DNA of 64,000 nt, taken from assembly GCF_016741875.1 (NCBI RefSeq), contig NZ_JAERRF010000010.1, positions 124,001 through 188,000 of the forward strand, read 5' to 3'. Below, in pieces: positions 24,765 to 33,304 of the stretch (positions are counted from its first letter, which is position 1; each line of letters starts with the position of its first letter). The position numbers were made by a program, and so were the translations under genes. The stretch is from Streptomyces coffeae. Its GTDB lineage: Bacteria > Actinomycetota > Actinomycetes > Streptomycetales > Streptomycetaceae. The notes beneath the pieces are model-generated. The model did not search any database and had not been told where the DNA came from. It saw nothing but the letters and a program-made list of their open reading frames with translations.

Positions 24765-25939
24765 GCGAGGCGGAGTCCGCGCGACGGCACAACGGGCGGG
24801 TCCACAACGACCCGGGGTCCACCGCGAATCCACTGCCGTCCGGCGTGCCACGCCCCTGGTGGATCTACCAGGGCACCGGCCGCCCGCTGCACGACGTCGA
24901 CCTGGAAGAGATCCTTCCGCCGCCTCCTCCCTGGCGTACCTTCGGCGGGGTCTCGGCCTGCCCTCCGGACGCCGAGGCGCCCGCGGGCGCGTTAGCGGAC
25001 CGGGACGGGGCGCCGACCGAACCCCCGGCACCGCCGGAGGAGGAGCAGGACGCGGCCCGGCGGCTGGGAGCCACCCCGCTGGGCCTGCGGGCCGGCGCCG
25101 AGGAGGCCGACGTCGTCAACGCGGCGCTCATCCTCAGGCGTCCGCTCCTGGTGACCGGGCGCCCCGGTACGGGCAAGTCCACCCTGGCCTACCGCATCAG
25201 CCGGGAACTGGGCCTCGGCCGGGTGCTGCGCTGGCCGATCACCACCCGCACCACCCTGCGGTCCGGGCTGTACGGCTACGACGCCGTCGGCCGGGTGCAC
25301 GCGGCCGCGGCCGGACAGGCGGCGGAGCGGGACACCCCGGAGCCGGGCCCCGAGGACATCGGGGACTTCCTCCAACTGGGGCCGCTGGGCACGGCGATGC
25401 TGCCGTACCGCCTCCCCCGTGTGCTGCTCATCGACGAATTCGACAAGAGCGATATCGATCTGCCCAATGACCTGCTCGACATCTTCGAGGCCGGTGAGTA
25501 CGCCATCCCCGAGCTGGTGCGCGTCCGCAGGCGCCGGCCGGCCGTATCGGTCCTCACCGACGACCCCGACCGCAGTACCGTCATCGCCTCGGGCCGGGTG
25601 CGCTGCCGTGCCTTCCCGGTCGTGGTCATCACCAGCAACGGTGAGCGGGAGTTCCCGCCCGCGTTCCTGCGCCGCTGCCTCCAGCTGCGACTGCCCGACC
25701 CGGACGCGGACCGGCTCGCCGCGATCGTGGCCGCTCATCTGGGGCGGGCCGACGATCCGCGCGCCCAGGAGCTCATCCAGATGTTCCTGGAGCGCAGTGA
25801 GCTCGAAGGAGGGCTCGCCGCCGACCAGTTGCTCAACGCGGTGTATCTGGTGACGTCCCAGTCCCAGGTGCCCGGTCCCGAGTGGGAGGAGCTCCTGCAC
25901 TCCGTCTGGCACCGGCTGGACGCAGCGGGCCCGACATGA
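24761..25939 (+). CDS. MoxR-type AAA+ ATPase
   Basis: A 392-residue ATPase. Residues 1-110 are proline-rich and disordered-looking (EEILPPPPPW). The AAA+ module has Walker A GRPGTGKST near 133-141, Walker B LLIDEFDKSDIDLPNDLLDI, sensor 1 ITSN in VVVITSNGEREF and the arginine region FPPAFLRRCLQLRLP. MoxR proteins remodel vWA-domain partners, and the next gene carries such a domain. Start and stop both overlap neighbours by 4 nt (ATGA), so translation of the three genes is coupled. Codon 78 is TTA (24992-24994), within the linker. Confidence 0.88.
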   Translation: MSEAESARRHNGRVHNDPGSTANPLPSGVPRPWWIYQGTGRPLHDVDLEEILPPPPPWRTFGGVSACPPDAEAPAGALADRDGAPTEPPAPPEEEQDAARRLGATPLGLRAGAEEADVVNAALILRRPLLVTGRPGTGKSTLAYRISRELGLGRVLRWPITTRTTLRSGLYGYDAVGRVHAAAAGQAAERDTPEPGPEDIGDFLQLGPLGTAMLPYRLPRVLLIDEFDKSDIDLPNDLLDIFEAGEYAIPELVRVRRRRPAVSVLTDDPDRSTVIASGRVRCRAFPVVVITSNGEREFPPAFLRRCLQLRLPDPDADRLAAIVAAHLGRADDPRAQELIQMFLERSELEGGLAADQLLNAVYLVTSQSQVPGPEWEELLHSVWHRLDAAGPT

Positions 25940-28900
25940 CACACGACCCAGGCGGCGGGTCCCCCGGGCACGGCCCACGGGGCCTGGACTGGCAGCAGAT
26001 CGCCGACGCCGTATGGCTGGCCGTCTGCAAGGCCGAGACGGACCGCGGACCGGACCGGGCCGGCCCCGATCCGCTCACCCGGCCCCCGGAGGCGGACGCA
26101 CCGCCGCCGGATGACGGTCCGTCCGGTGCACCGCCGTCGGAGCGCGAGCCGGAGGAGGAGCGGGCGCCCGAGCCCGATCTGACCGTCTCCGCCCCCCTGC
26201 CCGCCGAGGTCGCCGCAGCCGGGGACCATCCGGCCGCCGCGACGGAACCGGCCCTGGCCACCCATGTTGTCCTGCCCGCCCCGCGGTGCTCCGCCCCCGG
26301 ACCGATGCTCGCCGAGCGTGCGCTGTCCCGGGCGCTGCGCCCCCTCAAGCGCACCACGCCCTCCCCGGTCGCGCTGGAGGTCGACGAGGAGGCCACGGCC
26401 GAGCGTGCGGCGCGCGAGGGGCTGTGGGTGCCCGAGTGCGTTCCGGTGCGGGAGCGCTGGATGGACGCGGTCCTCGTGGTGGACTGCGGACGATCGATGG
26501 TGGTCTGGCGCCGGACGGCGACCCGGCTGGTCACCGTGTTGCAACGGACCGGCGCCTTCCGGGACGTACGGGTGCACCGGATCGACAGCGACCGCCTGTT
26601 ACCCGACGACGGGGAGGGCGGGCCGGCCGGGCGCGGGGACCGTCCGGGGCCGGGTTCGCCGGTGGCCGGAATGTCGCCGCGGGACCGGCGGGCGGTGCTG
26701 GTGCTCACCGACGGCATCGGCGCGGCCTGGGCCGACGAGAGCGCCCAGCGCGCGCTGGCCCGCTGGGCGCGGAGTGCCTCGGTGGCCGTACTGCACGTAC
26801 TGCACCAGGGCCGCTGGGCGCACACCGGAGTGGCGCCGGAGCGGGTGCGGGTGCGCGCCCCCGGGCCGGGCGCCCCCAACGCCACCTGGGCTCCGGCCGA
26901 TGGCGGCTCCTGGCCCGGGGGCGAGCCGCCGGTGCCGGTGCTGGAGCTGGACGCGCGGTGGCTGGCCGGCTGGGCGCAGCTGGTGGCCCGGCCCTCGGCC
27001 CGTGGCCAGGAGACGCTGGCCCTGCTGCCCGGCGTACCGGCCGAGCGCTGGGAGCGCGAACCGGAACCGAGCGCCCTGGACCGGGTCTTCCGGTTCCGTA
27101 CGACGGCCTCGCCCAGCGCCTTCCGGCTGGCGTCCCGGCTGGCGGCGGCTCCGTTGAACATTCCGGTGATGGAGTTTGTGCAGGGGATCCACCACCCGGA
27201 GGGCAGCCCCGGCGATCTGGCGGAGATCCTGCTGGGCGGGCTGCTGCGCAAGGTGGGGACGGCCGACCCCATGGACGAGACGGGCATCGGCTACGAATTC
27301 CACAGCGGGGTACGGGAGCTGCTGCTGTCGGCCGGGATGCGGGACGAGTCGCTGTACATCCTGCGCAGCGTTCTGGACCGGCTGGGAAAGCGCTGGCAGC
27401 CGCTGCATCTGCTGCGCGATCTGCTCAACCACCCTTCGGAGCCGGTGCGGGATCTGCCCACCACCGAGCGACTGCTGCCGTACCTCAGACTCCAGGAGCA
27501 GGTCTACCAGGCGCTGTCGGGCCCGTATCTCGAAGGCGCGCGCTCTTTTCGCGCTCTTGTCCTCGCCCATCAGACGGTCGCCCCTATGGGCGAACACCCC
27601 CCGGATCCAGTTGATGACAGGTCCGGCAGGGGAAAAAATGTGGTCCCCGATGCGGCTGAGGCGGTTGCCGTGACTGACTCCACCACTCCCCGATCCACCG
27701 CGCGTTCCCATGCCGACGATTCACCCGCCCCGCCGTCGCACCGCGCGCCGGGTCCGGCGGGAGAGCACCTGAGAGGAAGTTTTGTGTCCGTGACCGCTGC
27801 TCGGTCCCTGCCCGCCGTGGAGGAGCGCCGGGCCGGGGATCCCCCGTCCATCTGGGGCAATGTGCCGCCCCGGAACAACAACTTCACCGGACGGCAGACG
27901 CTGCTCGACGTGCTCCACGAGCGGCTGCGCAGTGAGGGCACGGCGGCCGTGCTGCCGGAGGCGCTGCACGGCCTCGGCGGAGTCGGCAAGTCCCAGATCG
28001 CCCTGGAGTACGTCCATCAGCACGCCGCGGACTACGACGCGGTGTGGTGGATCCCGGCCGAGCGCACCGAGCAGATCCGCCAGGCGCTGGTCCAGCTCGC
28101 CGACCGGCTCGGTCTCCAGGCGGGCATGGAGGCCAACACGGCCGTGCCGACCGTGCTGGACGCGCTGCGCACCGGGCGGCCCTGCCGCAACTGGCTGCTG
28201 GTCTTCGACAATGCCGAGGAGCTGGATACGGTCCGGCCGTTCTTCCCCGCGGGCGGTCCCGGCCGCATCCTGGTCACCTCGCGCAACGCCCAGTGGTCGC
28301 GGGCCGCCCGCACTGTCGAGGTGGATGTCTTCGAGCGCGAGGAGAGCATCGAGCTGCTGCTGCGGCGGGGTCCGGAGCTGCCGCGGGACCAGGCGGACCG
28401 GGTGGCCGACGCGCTCGGGGATCTGCCGCTGGCCATCGAGCAGGCGGCGGCCTGGCTGACCGAGACCGGCATGCCGGTCAATGAGTACCTCCAGGTGTTC
28501 GAGGACGAGCGGTCCGATGTCTCCACCCGTCGCAGCGAACTGCTGGCGGCGGGGGTGCCGGTCGACTATCCCGAACCGGTGGCCGCCGCCTGGAACATGT
28601 CGCTCCGGCGGCTGGCCGAGACCCATCCCGGCGCGCTGCAACTGCTCCAGATGTGCTCCTTCTTCGCTCCCGAGCCGATTTCGCGGCGGCTGTTCTCCGG
28701 GGTCCGGGGGGTTTCGCTCTCCCCCGAGCTGTCGGAGGTGCTCCAGGACCCCATCAAACTGGGCCATGCCATCCGTGAGATCAATCGCTACGCCCTGATC
28801 AAAATCAATCACCGCAGCAACACCATCGAAATGCACCGGCTGGTGCAGGCAGTGCTGATCGGCCAGATGTCCCCGCAGCAGCAGGCGGATATGAAGCACA

Positions 28901-30342
28901 GCGCGCATGTGCTGCTCGCCTACGGCGACCCCAATGACGTGGCACCGCCCAACTGGGGCCGGTACGCCGATCTGCTGTCGCATGTCCGCGCCTCCCGGGC
29001 CATGGAGTGCGACGACAAATGGGTGCGGCAGATGGTGCGCAACCTGGTGCGGTTCCTCTATGTGTGGGGAGACCACGAGGGCGCGCTCGAACTGGGCCGT
29101 CAGGTACGGGAGAAGTGGCTCGAGACGCTCGGCGAGGACAGCCCGGAGTCGCTGGCGGTCTCCCGGACCCTGGGTCATGTCCTCACCGTCCTCGGCTACT
29201 TCGAGCAGGCGCGGGAGCTCAACAGCCGCACCCTGGAGCTCCAGCGCGCCGCCGAGGGCGACGACCACGAGAACACCCTCGTCACCCTGGGCGCGGTGGC
29301 CAGCGACGCGCGCTTCCAGGGCGACTTCGCGCGCTCGCTGGAGCTGGAGCGGGACCGCTGGAGCAGGACCCGGCGGCTGTTCGGCGAGGAGGACCCGTAC
29401 ACCATCGCCGCGGCCAACGACTACGCCCTGGGGCTGCGGGCGGCCGGGGACTACGCGCGCGCCCGGGAGGTGGACGAGAGCGCCCACAACATCGCCGAGG
29501 TCATCCTCGGCGAGGACAATCTGCTGGCCATCCTGCTGGAGACCAACGTCAGCATCGACGTCCGCGAATGCGGTGACTACATGACCGCCCGCGGCATGCT
29601 GGAGCAGACCTGCGCGCGGATCCGCAGAGTGCTTCCGCAGAACGCGCCCATCGGTGTCTACGCGCTGCGCAATCTCGCCGTGGCGCGCCGCAAGGCGGGC
29701 GACCACGAAGGCGCCCTGGAGATCAGCCAGGAGGTTCTGGAGCGCTACCGGCTGCGCTACGCCGAGCCCAATCTCAACATCTCCACGACCGCGCTCAACC
29801 TGTCGATGGATCTGCGGCAGACGGCCGATCTCGACGGCGCCCGCGAACTCGGCCTGAAGTGTGTGGAGGACATGCGGGACGCGCTGGGGCCGCGCCACCC
29901 GGTGACCCTGAGCGCGGCGCTCGACCTCGCCATCACCTTGCGGCTGCTGGGCGAGACGGAGGAGGCGCTCCGGCTGAACGAGCGGACGCTGCCGCTGCTC
30001 GTCGAGCGGCTGGAGGCCGACCACCCGGTCTCGCTGGCCTGCGCGATCAACCTCGCCAGCGATCACTTCACGCTGGCGGACTACGAGGAGGCCAGGCGGC
30101 TGGACACCGAGACCCTGGCGGCCTGCCGGACCCGGCTGGGCGAGGACCACCCCACCACCCTCGCCTGCGCGCTCAATCTCTCCGGTGATCTGCGGGCGCT
30201 GGGCGAGGGCAGATCGGCGGAGGAACTGCACCATGACGCGCTCACCCGGATGCGGCAGGTGCTGTCCGCCGGCCATCCGGCCACGGTGGCGGCGGCCCGG
30301 GGCATCCGCGCGGACTGCGATGTGGAGGCCATGGCCTTCTGA
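25936..30342 (+). CDS. FxsT-like protein: vWA-like, NB-ARC STAND ATPase and TPR repeats
   Basis: A 1468-residue cytosolic STAND protein. Order: short helix 17-34 (LDWQQIADAVWLAVCKAE); acidic Pro-rich linker to about 125; SAV_2336/vWA-like domain about 170-330 with VVDCGRSM (a MIDAS-like DxGxS) and VLVLTDGIG; a helical block near 390-500; NB-ARC from VPPRNNNFTGR near 643, with P-loop HGLGGVGKS near 677-685, Walker B WLLVFDNAE, ILVTSRN and LGDLPLAIEQAAAWL; then a winged helix and about ten TPR units from 1020 to the end (repeated DHPxTLxCAxNL). Architecture and neighbours match the FxSxx-COOH system TPR protein FxsT. Codon 222 is TTA (26599-26601). It converges with the hydroxylase gene across 18 nt. 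Confidence 0.82.
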   Translation: MTHDPGGGSPGHGPRGLDWQQIADAVWLAVCKAETDRGPDRAGPDPLTRPPEADAPPPDDGPSGAPPSEREPEEERAPEPDLTVSAPLPAEVAAAGDHPAAATEPALATHVVLPAPRCSAPGPMLAERALSRALRPLKRTTPSPVALEVDEEATAERAAREGLWVPECVPVRERWMDAVLVVDCGRSMVVWRRTATRLVTVLQRTGAFRDVRVHRIDSDRLLPDDGEGGPAGRGDRPGPGSPVAGMSPRDRRAVLVLTDGIGAAWADESAQRALARWARSASVAVLHVLHQGRWAHTGVAPERVRVRAPGPGAPNATWAPADGGSWPGGEPPVPVLELDARWLAGWAQLVARPSARGQETLALLPGVPAERWEREPEPSALDRVFRFRTTASPSAFRLASRLAAAPLNIPVMEFVQGIHHPEGSPGDLAEILLGGLLRKVGTADPMDETGIGYEFHSGVRELLLSAGMRDESLYILRSVLDRLGKRWQPLHLLRDLLNHPSEPVRDLPTTERLLPYLRLQEQVYQALSGPYLEGARSFRALVLAHQTVAPMGEHPPDPVDDRSGRGKNVVPDAAEAVAVTDSTTPRSTARSHADDSPAPPSHRAPGPAGEHLRGSFVSVTAARSLPAVEERRAGDPPSIWGNVPPRNNNFTGRQTLLDVLHERLRSEGTAAVLPEALHGLGGVGKSQIALEYVHQHAADYDAVWWIPAERTEQIRQALVQLADRLGLQAGMEANTAVPTVLDALRTGRPCRNWLLVFDNAEELDTVRPFFPAGGPGRILVTSRNAQWSRAARTVEVDVFEREESIELLLRRGPELPRDQADRVADALGDLPLAIEQAAAWLTETGMPVNEYLQVFEDERSDVSTRRSELLAAGVPVDYPEPVAAAWNMSLRRLAETHPGALQLLQMCSFFAPEPISRRLFSGVRGVSLSPELSEVLQDPIKLGHAIREINRYALIKINHRSNTIEMHRLVQAVLIGQMSPQQQADMKHSAHVLLAYGDPNDVAPPNWGRYADLLSHVRASRAMECDDKWVRQMVRNLVRFLYVWGDHEGALELGRQVREKWLETLGEDSPESLAVSRTLGHVLTVLGYFEQARELNSRTLELQRAAEGDDHENTLVTLGAVASDARFQGDFARSLELERDRWSRTRRLFGEEDPYTIAAANDYALGLRAAGDYARAREVDESAHNIAEVILGEDNLLAILLETNVSIDVRECGDYMTARGMLEQTCARIRRVLPQNAPIGVYALRNLAVARRKAGDHEGALEISQEVLERYRLRYAEPNLNISTTALNLSMDLRQTADLDGARELGLKCVEDMRDALGPRHPVTLSAALDLAITLRLLGETEEALRLNERTLPLLVERLEADHPVSLACAINLASDHFTLADYEEARRLDTETLAACRTRLGEDHPTTLACALNLSGDLRALGEGRSAEELHHDALTRMRQVLSAGHPATVAAARGIRADCDVEAMAF

Positions 30343-30360
30343 GCCGGCCGCGGGGAGCGT

Positions 30361-32199
30361 TCAGCGGCCATGGGTTCCGATCCACCGCGCGAGGGCGATC
30401 GGATCGGGCCCCGGGCCGGGGCCGGGCGTCCGCTCCGGCCCCGCGCCGTATAACGCCCGGTGGACGGCGAGCACCAGCTCCGGGCGGCTCAGCAGCGCCT
30501 GTCGCGCGGTGCCGTCCGGCATGCTGAGCGCAAGCCCCGCCCAGGCACTGAGATCGTCCGGGGCCGTCGCCAGCCGGGCCCGGTAGCCGTGCAGCGCGGC
30601 CTCGGTCCGGTCCGCGGCCCAGTCGAGATCGGCCCCGGCGGGTGTGGTGCCGTCGGGGAGCGTTGCGTCCCGGTCCGCGTCGAGGCGGGCGAACGCCACC
30701 GGGTCCATGAGCCGGTGGCGGACGAGCGCGGGGCGCACCGGGATCCCGGTGGGAGCCGGCCGGACGGCGGTGGCGGGCAGATCCCGCGGAGGGGCGTTGC
30801 CCGCCCGCCAGGCCCGCGCCCAGCGGGTGGTCTGCGCGGGGTCGGGCCTGAGGTGGCGCAGCCGGTAGACGAGTTCGGCGTCGATGAGCACATCCGCCGC
30901 CCAGCGCCGCGGCAGCGACGGGACGGGCTCGGCCGACCACGCGGCGAGCCGCTCTGCCACGAGCTGGAGGAACCTTTCACCGAGCGGTGTGAGCCGGGCG
31001 TGGGCGAGGAGTGTCCGCAGCCCCCGCGCGGTCTGCGCACGGCGCAGGGCGAACTCGAACGCGGCGGTGTCCCGGGCGGGCCCGGCCTCCGCGAGCTGCC
31101 ACCGGTCCCGCCAGAACCCCGTGACACCGAGGAACGCGTACACCCCGTGCAGCAGACCCCGCAGCGGTCGGGGGTCCAGCCGCCAGGGCGCGTAGTGGAC
31201 CTCCTCCAGGCCCCCTTCGATCAGCGGCACCAGATCCATCAGTGCGCTGAGCTTGATGTGCTGCGCCTCGTGCACCAGCGACGCGGCCAGCGCGAGCGGG
31301 TCGTCGGGGCGGCCGAGCAGCACACATCCGCGGGCTTCCGGGGAGGAGGCGCTGAACAGATCGGGAGGGGCGGTGTAGGGCACGGGGACGAGGGAGCCCA
31401 GACATGCGGCGATCCCCCGGGGGTCCACCTGCGACTGCTCCGCGACCAGCCGCCATGCGGTGTCGAAACACCCCTGCCAGTGCTTCCACTCGTCGTCGGT
31501 GAGTCTTTCCGGCGGGGTGGTGCGCAGGAAATCGCGATAGGGGTCGACATCGTCGAGGAAGGGCTCGCAGATATGCCCCTGGTGTTCGCCGCGCAATCGC
31601 CGGAGGCCGTACCATCCCGGCGCATTCCGGGTGAGGTCGAAAGGCAGCGGGACCGTATGCGGTCCGGCGGTCAGCGTGGCCTTCCCCTCCGGGGTGCGGA
31701 CGACCTCGGCGGTTTCCGCCGTCCGGTCCGGGAGGCAGGCGAAACCGAGGGCGGGCAGGATCACCCCGCCCTCGCGCACCGCCACCGTGGTACGGAAGTC
31801 GATTCCCGCGAGAAGTGCGGCCGAAGCGGCCATGGCATAGAGATAGCCGGTTTCGGTCCACAGTGGCGTTTTCACCGGTTCCCGGCCGCGCAGCCCGCGT
31901 AGACAGCGGTTGAGCCAGGTGCCCGCCTGGGGGTGCAGCAATACCCGCTCCACGGCCGCCGGGGCCGCACGCTCCGCCCGGATCAGAAGGCGCCACGGCT
32001 CCCGGGCGTCGGGGAGTGGGCCCGGTAACGCGGGATGGTCGGCGGCGATGCCGACCAGGGCGCGCAGCAGGAGCATGGTCCGGCTGCGCTGCCCGGATCG
32101 CAGCTCGGCCACCGACGACACACCGCCCGAACCCCGGCCCAACTCGGTGAAGCACCGCTCCGAAAGACGATGAAAGGAACGCTCAGCCGTCATGGCCAC
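30361..32199 (-). CDS. HExxH-motif protein, putative 2-oxoglutarate-dependent peptide beta-hydroxylase
   Basis: A 612-residue protein whose central motif is SLVHEAQHIKL near 304-314 (HExxH). It matches the HEXXH-domain proteins that accompany FxSxx-COOH peptides, now interpreted as iron- and 2-oxoglutarate-dependent peptide hydroxylases; this is family knowledge. No signal peptide, so modification would be cytosolic. The N-terminal 150 residues are helical (SERCFTELGRGSGG); the C-terminal half is Arg/Pro-rich and helical. GTG at 32199 or ATG at 32193 are both possible. Two TTA codons lie at positions 58 and 583. It follows the small precursor-like gene by 28 nt on the same strand. Confidence 0.8.
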   Translation of the reverse strand: MAMTAERSFHRLSERCFTELGRGSGGVSSVAELRSGQRSRTMLLLRALVGIAADHPALPGPLPDAREPWRLLIRAERAAPAAVERVLLHPQAGTWLNRCLRGLRGREPVKTPLWTETGYLYAMAASAALLAGIDFRTTVAVREGGVILPALGFACLPDRTAETAEVVRTPEGKATLTAGPHTVPLPFDLTRNAPGWYGLRRLRGEHQGHICEPFLDDVDPYRDFLRTTPPERLTDDEWKHWQGCFDTAWRLVAEQSQVDPRGIAACLGSLVPVPYTAPPDLFSASSPEARGCVLLGRPDDPLALAASLVHEAQHIKLSALMDLVPLIEGGLEEVHYAPWRLDPRPLRGLLHGVYAFLGVTGFWRDRWQLAEAGPARDTAAFEFALRRAQTARGLRTLLAHARLTPLGERFLQLVAERLAAWSAEPVPSLPRRWAADVLIDAELVYRLRHLRPDPAQTTRWARAWRAGNAPPRDLPATAVRPAPTGIPVRPALVRHRLMDPVAFARLDADRDATLPDGTTPAGADLDWAADRTEAALHGYRARLATAPDDLSAWAGLALSMPDGTARQALLSRPELVLAVHRALYGAGPERTPGPGPGPDPIALARWIGTHGR

Positions 32200-32227
32200 C
32201 TTGTTCCGGAAAGCGAGGGATGCGGCA

Positions 32228-32419
32228 CTATTCCGAGGTTCCCTTGCTCCCGCAATTCTGTCCGGAAGTCGAGGAGTTCACCAGGGTCGGTGGAAATTGG
32301 ACCGCGTCGAGCAGCCGCTGGGTCACCGAAGAAAGCCCATCGCTCCGGTCAAGGTCTTCGAGGGTCGCTCCCGAAAGGTCCAGCAGCTCCGTCTCGACCC
32401 CGGTCGCGGCTCGCTCCAT
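32228..32419 (-). CDS. Candidate RiPP precursor peptide, FxsA-like leader without FxSxx end
   Basis: A 63-residue peptide with a strong GGAGGGGG Shine-Dalgarno before ATG 32419. Residues 10-40 (TELLDLSGATLEDLDR, then SSVTQRLLDAV) resemble the DLTxxPLxxL...RVL part of FxSxx-COOH precursors. Residues 44-63 are different: Pro-Pro followed by a Ser/Thr/Asn/Gly-rich tail with one Cys and a terminal Ser-Glu, and no FxSxx motif in this or the other two frames. The adjacent hydroxylase makes this tail the likely modified core. GC at third positions is roughly three quarters, lower than in neighbouring genes. The call rests on position, size and leader resemblance, not on detected modification. Confidence 0.7.
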   Translation of the reverse strand: MERAATGVETELLDLSGATLEDLDRSDGLSSVTQRLLDAVQFPPTLVNSSTSGQNCGSKGTSE

Positions 32420-32505
32420 GACACCGTCCCCCTCCGGACGCTACACACCGGCTCACGTGAGGCACCCCTCATGGTGACCTACCCATTTTGATTGCGAAAG
32501 GGTGA

Positions 32506-32534
32506 ACACAGCCAGTCGGCGCCTGGCTTGTCAA
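32506..32534 (-). promoter_or_regulatory. Promoter for precursor-hydroxylase pair
   Basis: On the minus strand TTGACA (32529-32534) is followed after 17 nt by TGTGTT (32506-32511). The -35 is consensus and the -10 weak. It lies about 90 nt before the precursor start and after a small hairpin that ends the preceding lipoprotein transcript. Confidence 0.5.
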
Positions 32535-32544
32535 GATTTTCGGA

Positions 32545-32561
32545 CACCTCTACGCGAGGTG
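32545..32561 (-). terminator. Small hairpin between lipoprotein and precursor genes
   Basis: CACCTC (32545-32550) pairs with GAGGTG (32556-32561) around a 5-nt loop, with an A/T-rich stretch following on the minus strand. It lies 30 nt downstream of the lipoprotein stop. Confidence 0.5.
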
Positions 32562-32590
32562 ACATCGGTCCGGTATGCCGCTGTCAGATG

Positions 32591-33304
32591 TCAGGTGCCC
32601 GCTCCGGAACGGACCGCTTCGACATCGAAGACCCCTCCGCAGACGCGGAAGGAGTGCGCCGCCGTCTTCATGGCCCGGAGTGAGTCCGGCGGGTAGGCCC
32701 GGATGGCCGCGGCGGGCTTCCAGCACGGGGTGTCGCTCACGCCCTCGTTGAGGGTGTGCAGGACCGCGGAGGCCCTGCCGCCCGGCGGCAGGGAGACGGT
32801 GGAGTGCGAGGGGCCCCGCCGGACGGCGGGGGCGCCTATGAGGGCGCCGTCGGCGTCGAGCAGGGACACCCCGGGGAATCCGGTGAGGGTGCAGGCCGAG
32901 GTCGAGGTGTTGGTCAGGACCAGCGGCAGATACACATTGCCCGCGCCCACATCCTTGCGGCCCACGGTCAGCTTCAGCGCTTGCGTGGAGCAGATGCGGC
33001 GTACGGCCGGGGCGGCCGCGGAGTCCGTGGCGGACCGGGCGCGGGACGGTGCGGAGTGGTCACGCGGGGCGGCGGCGCCCTGGGACGCGTCCGAGGAATC
33101 CGATGCGCGCGATGTGTCCGAGGAATCCGCCGCGTCCGAGGTGTGGGCGGCGCCGGAGGTGTCGGAGCGTGTCCAGGCCCCCGCCCCGGAGTCGGTGCCG
33201 CACCCCGTGGCCGTGGCCAGCGCGCCGATGAGCAGCGCGGATAAGACCAGCGGCCGGGAGCGGGTGGTGGTACGCCGTGCTGCCGTGCCGTGCCGTTGTG
33301 CCAT
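32591..33304 (-). CDS. DUF4232-type lipoprotein with Ser/Asp-rich linker
   Basis: A 237-residue putative lipoprotein. The signal peptide (LVLSALLIGALATATGC) ends in a lipobox with Cys followed by GTD. Residues about 45-100 are a low-complexity linker of SDxSDxS units (SDTSRASDSSDAS), then the DUF4232 domain with four cysteines in ICSTQALK, SACTLTGFPGVSLL, DTPCWKPA and FRVCGGVF, expected to form disulfides outside the cell. ATG 33304 has GGGGAGG 7 nt upstream. Codon 21 is TTA (33242-33244), shared with the neighbouring conflict genes. It lies upstream of the precursor on the same strand but behind its own terminator; a functional link is unproven. Confidence 0.82.
   Translation of the reverse strand: MAQRHGTAARRTTTRSRPLVLSALLIGALATATGCGTDSGAGAWTRSDTSGAAHTSDAADSSDTSRASDSSDASQGAAAPRDHSAPSRARSATDSAAAPAVRRICSTQALKLTVGRKDVGAGNVYLPLVLTNTSTSACTLTGFPGVSLLDADGALIGAPAVRRGPSHSTVSLPPGGRASAVLHTLNEGVSDTPCWKPAAAIRAYPPDSLRAMKTAAHSFRVCGGVFDVEAVRSGAGT

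Noticed and set aside
27721-30276. Open frame of 851 codons antisense to the FxsT-like gene
   Set aside because: Composition is Arg/Gly/Val/His/Gln-biased without domains, and the opposite strand encodes NB-ARC and TPR motifs.
32228-32290. Possibility that a frameshift hides a canonical FxSxx C-terminus of the precursor
   Set aside because: All three frames of the tail were read on the minus strand. None gives Phe-x-Ser-x-x followed by a stop.
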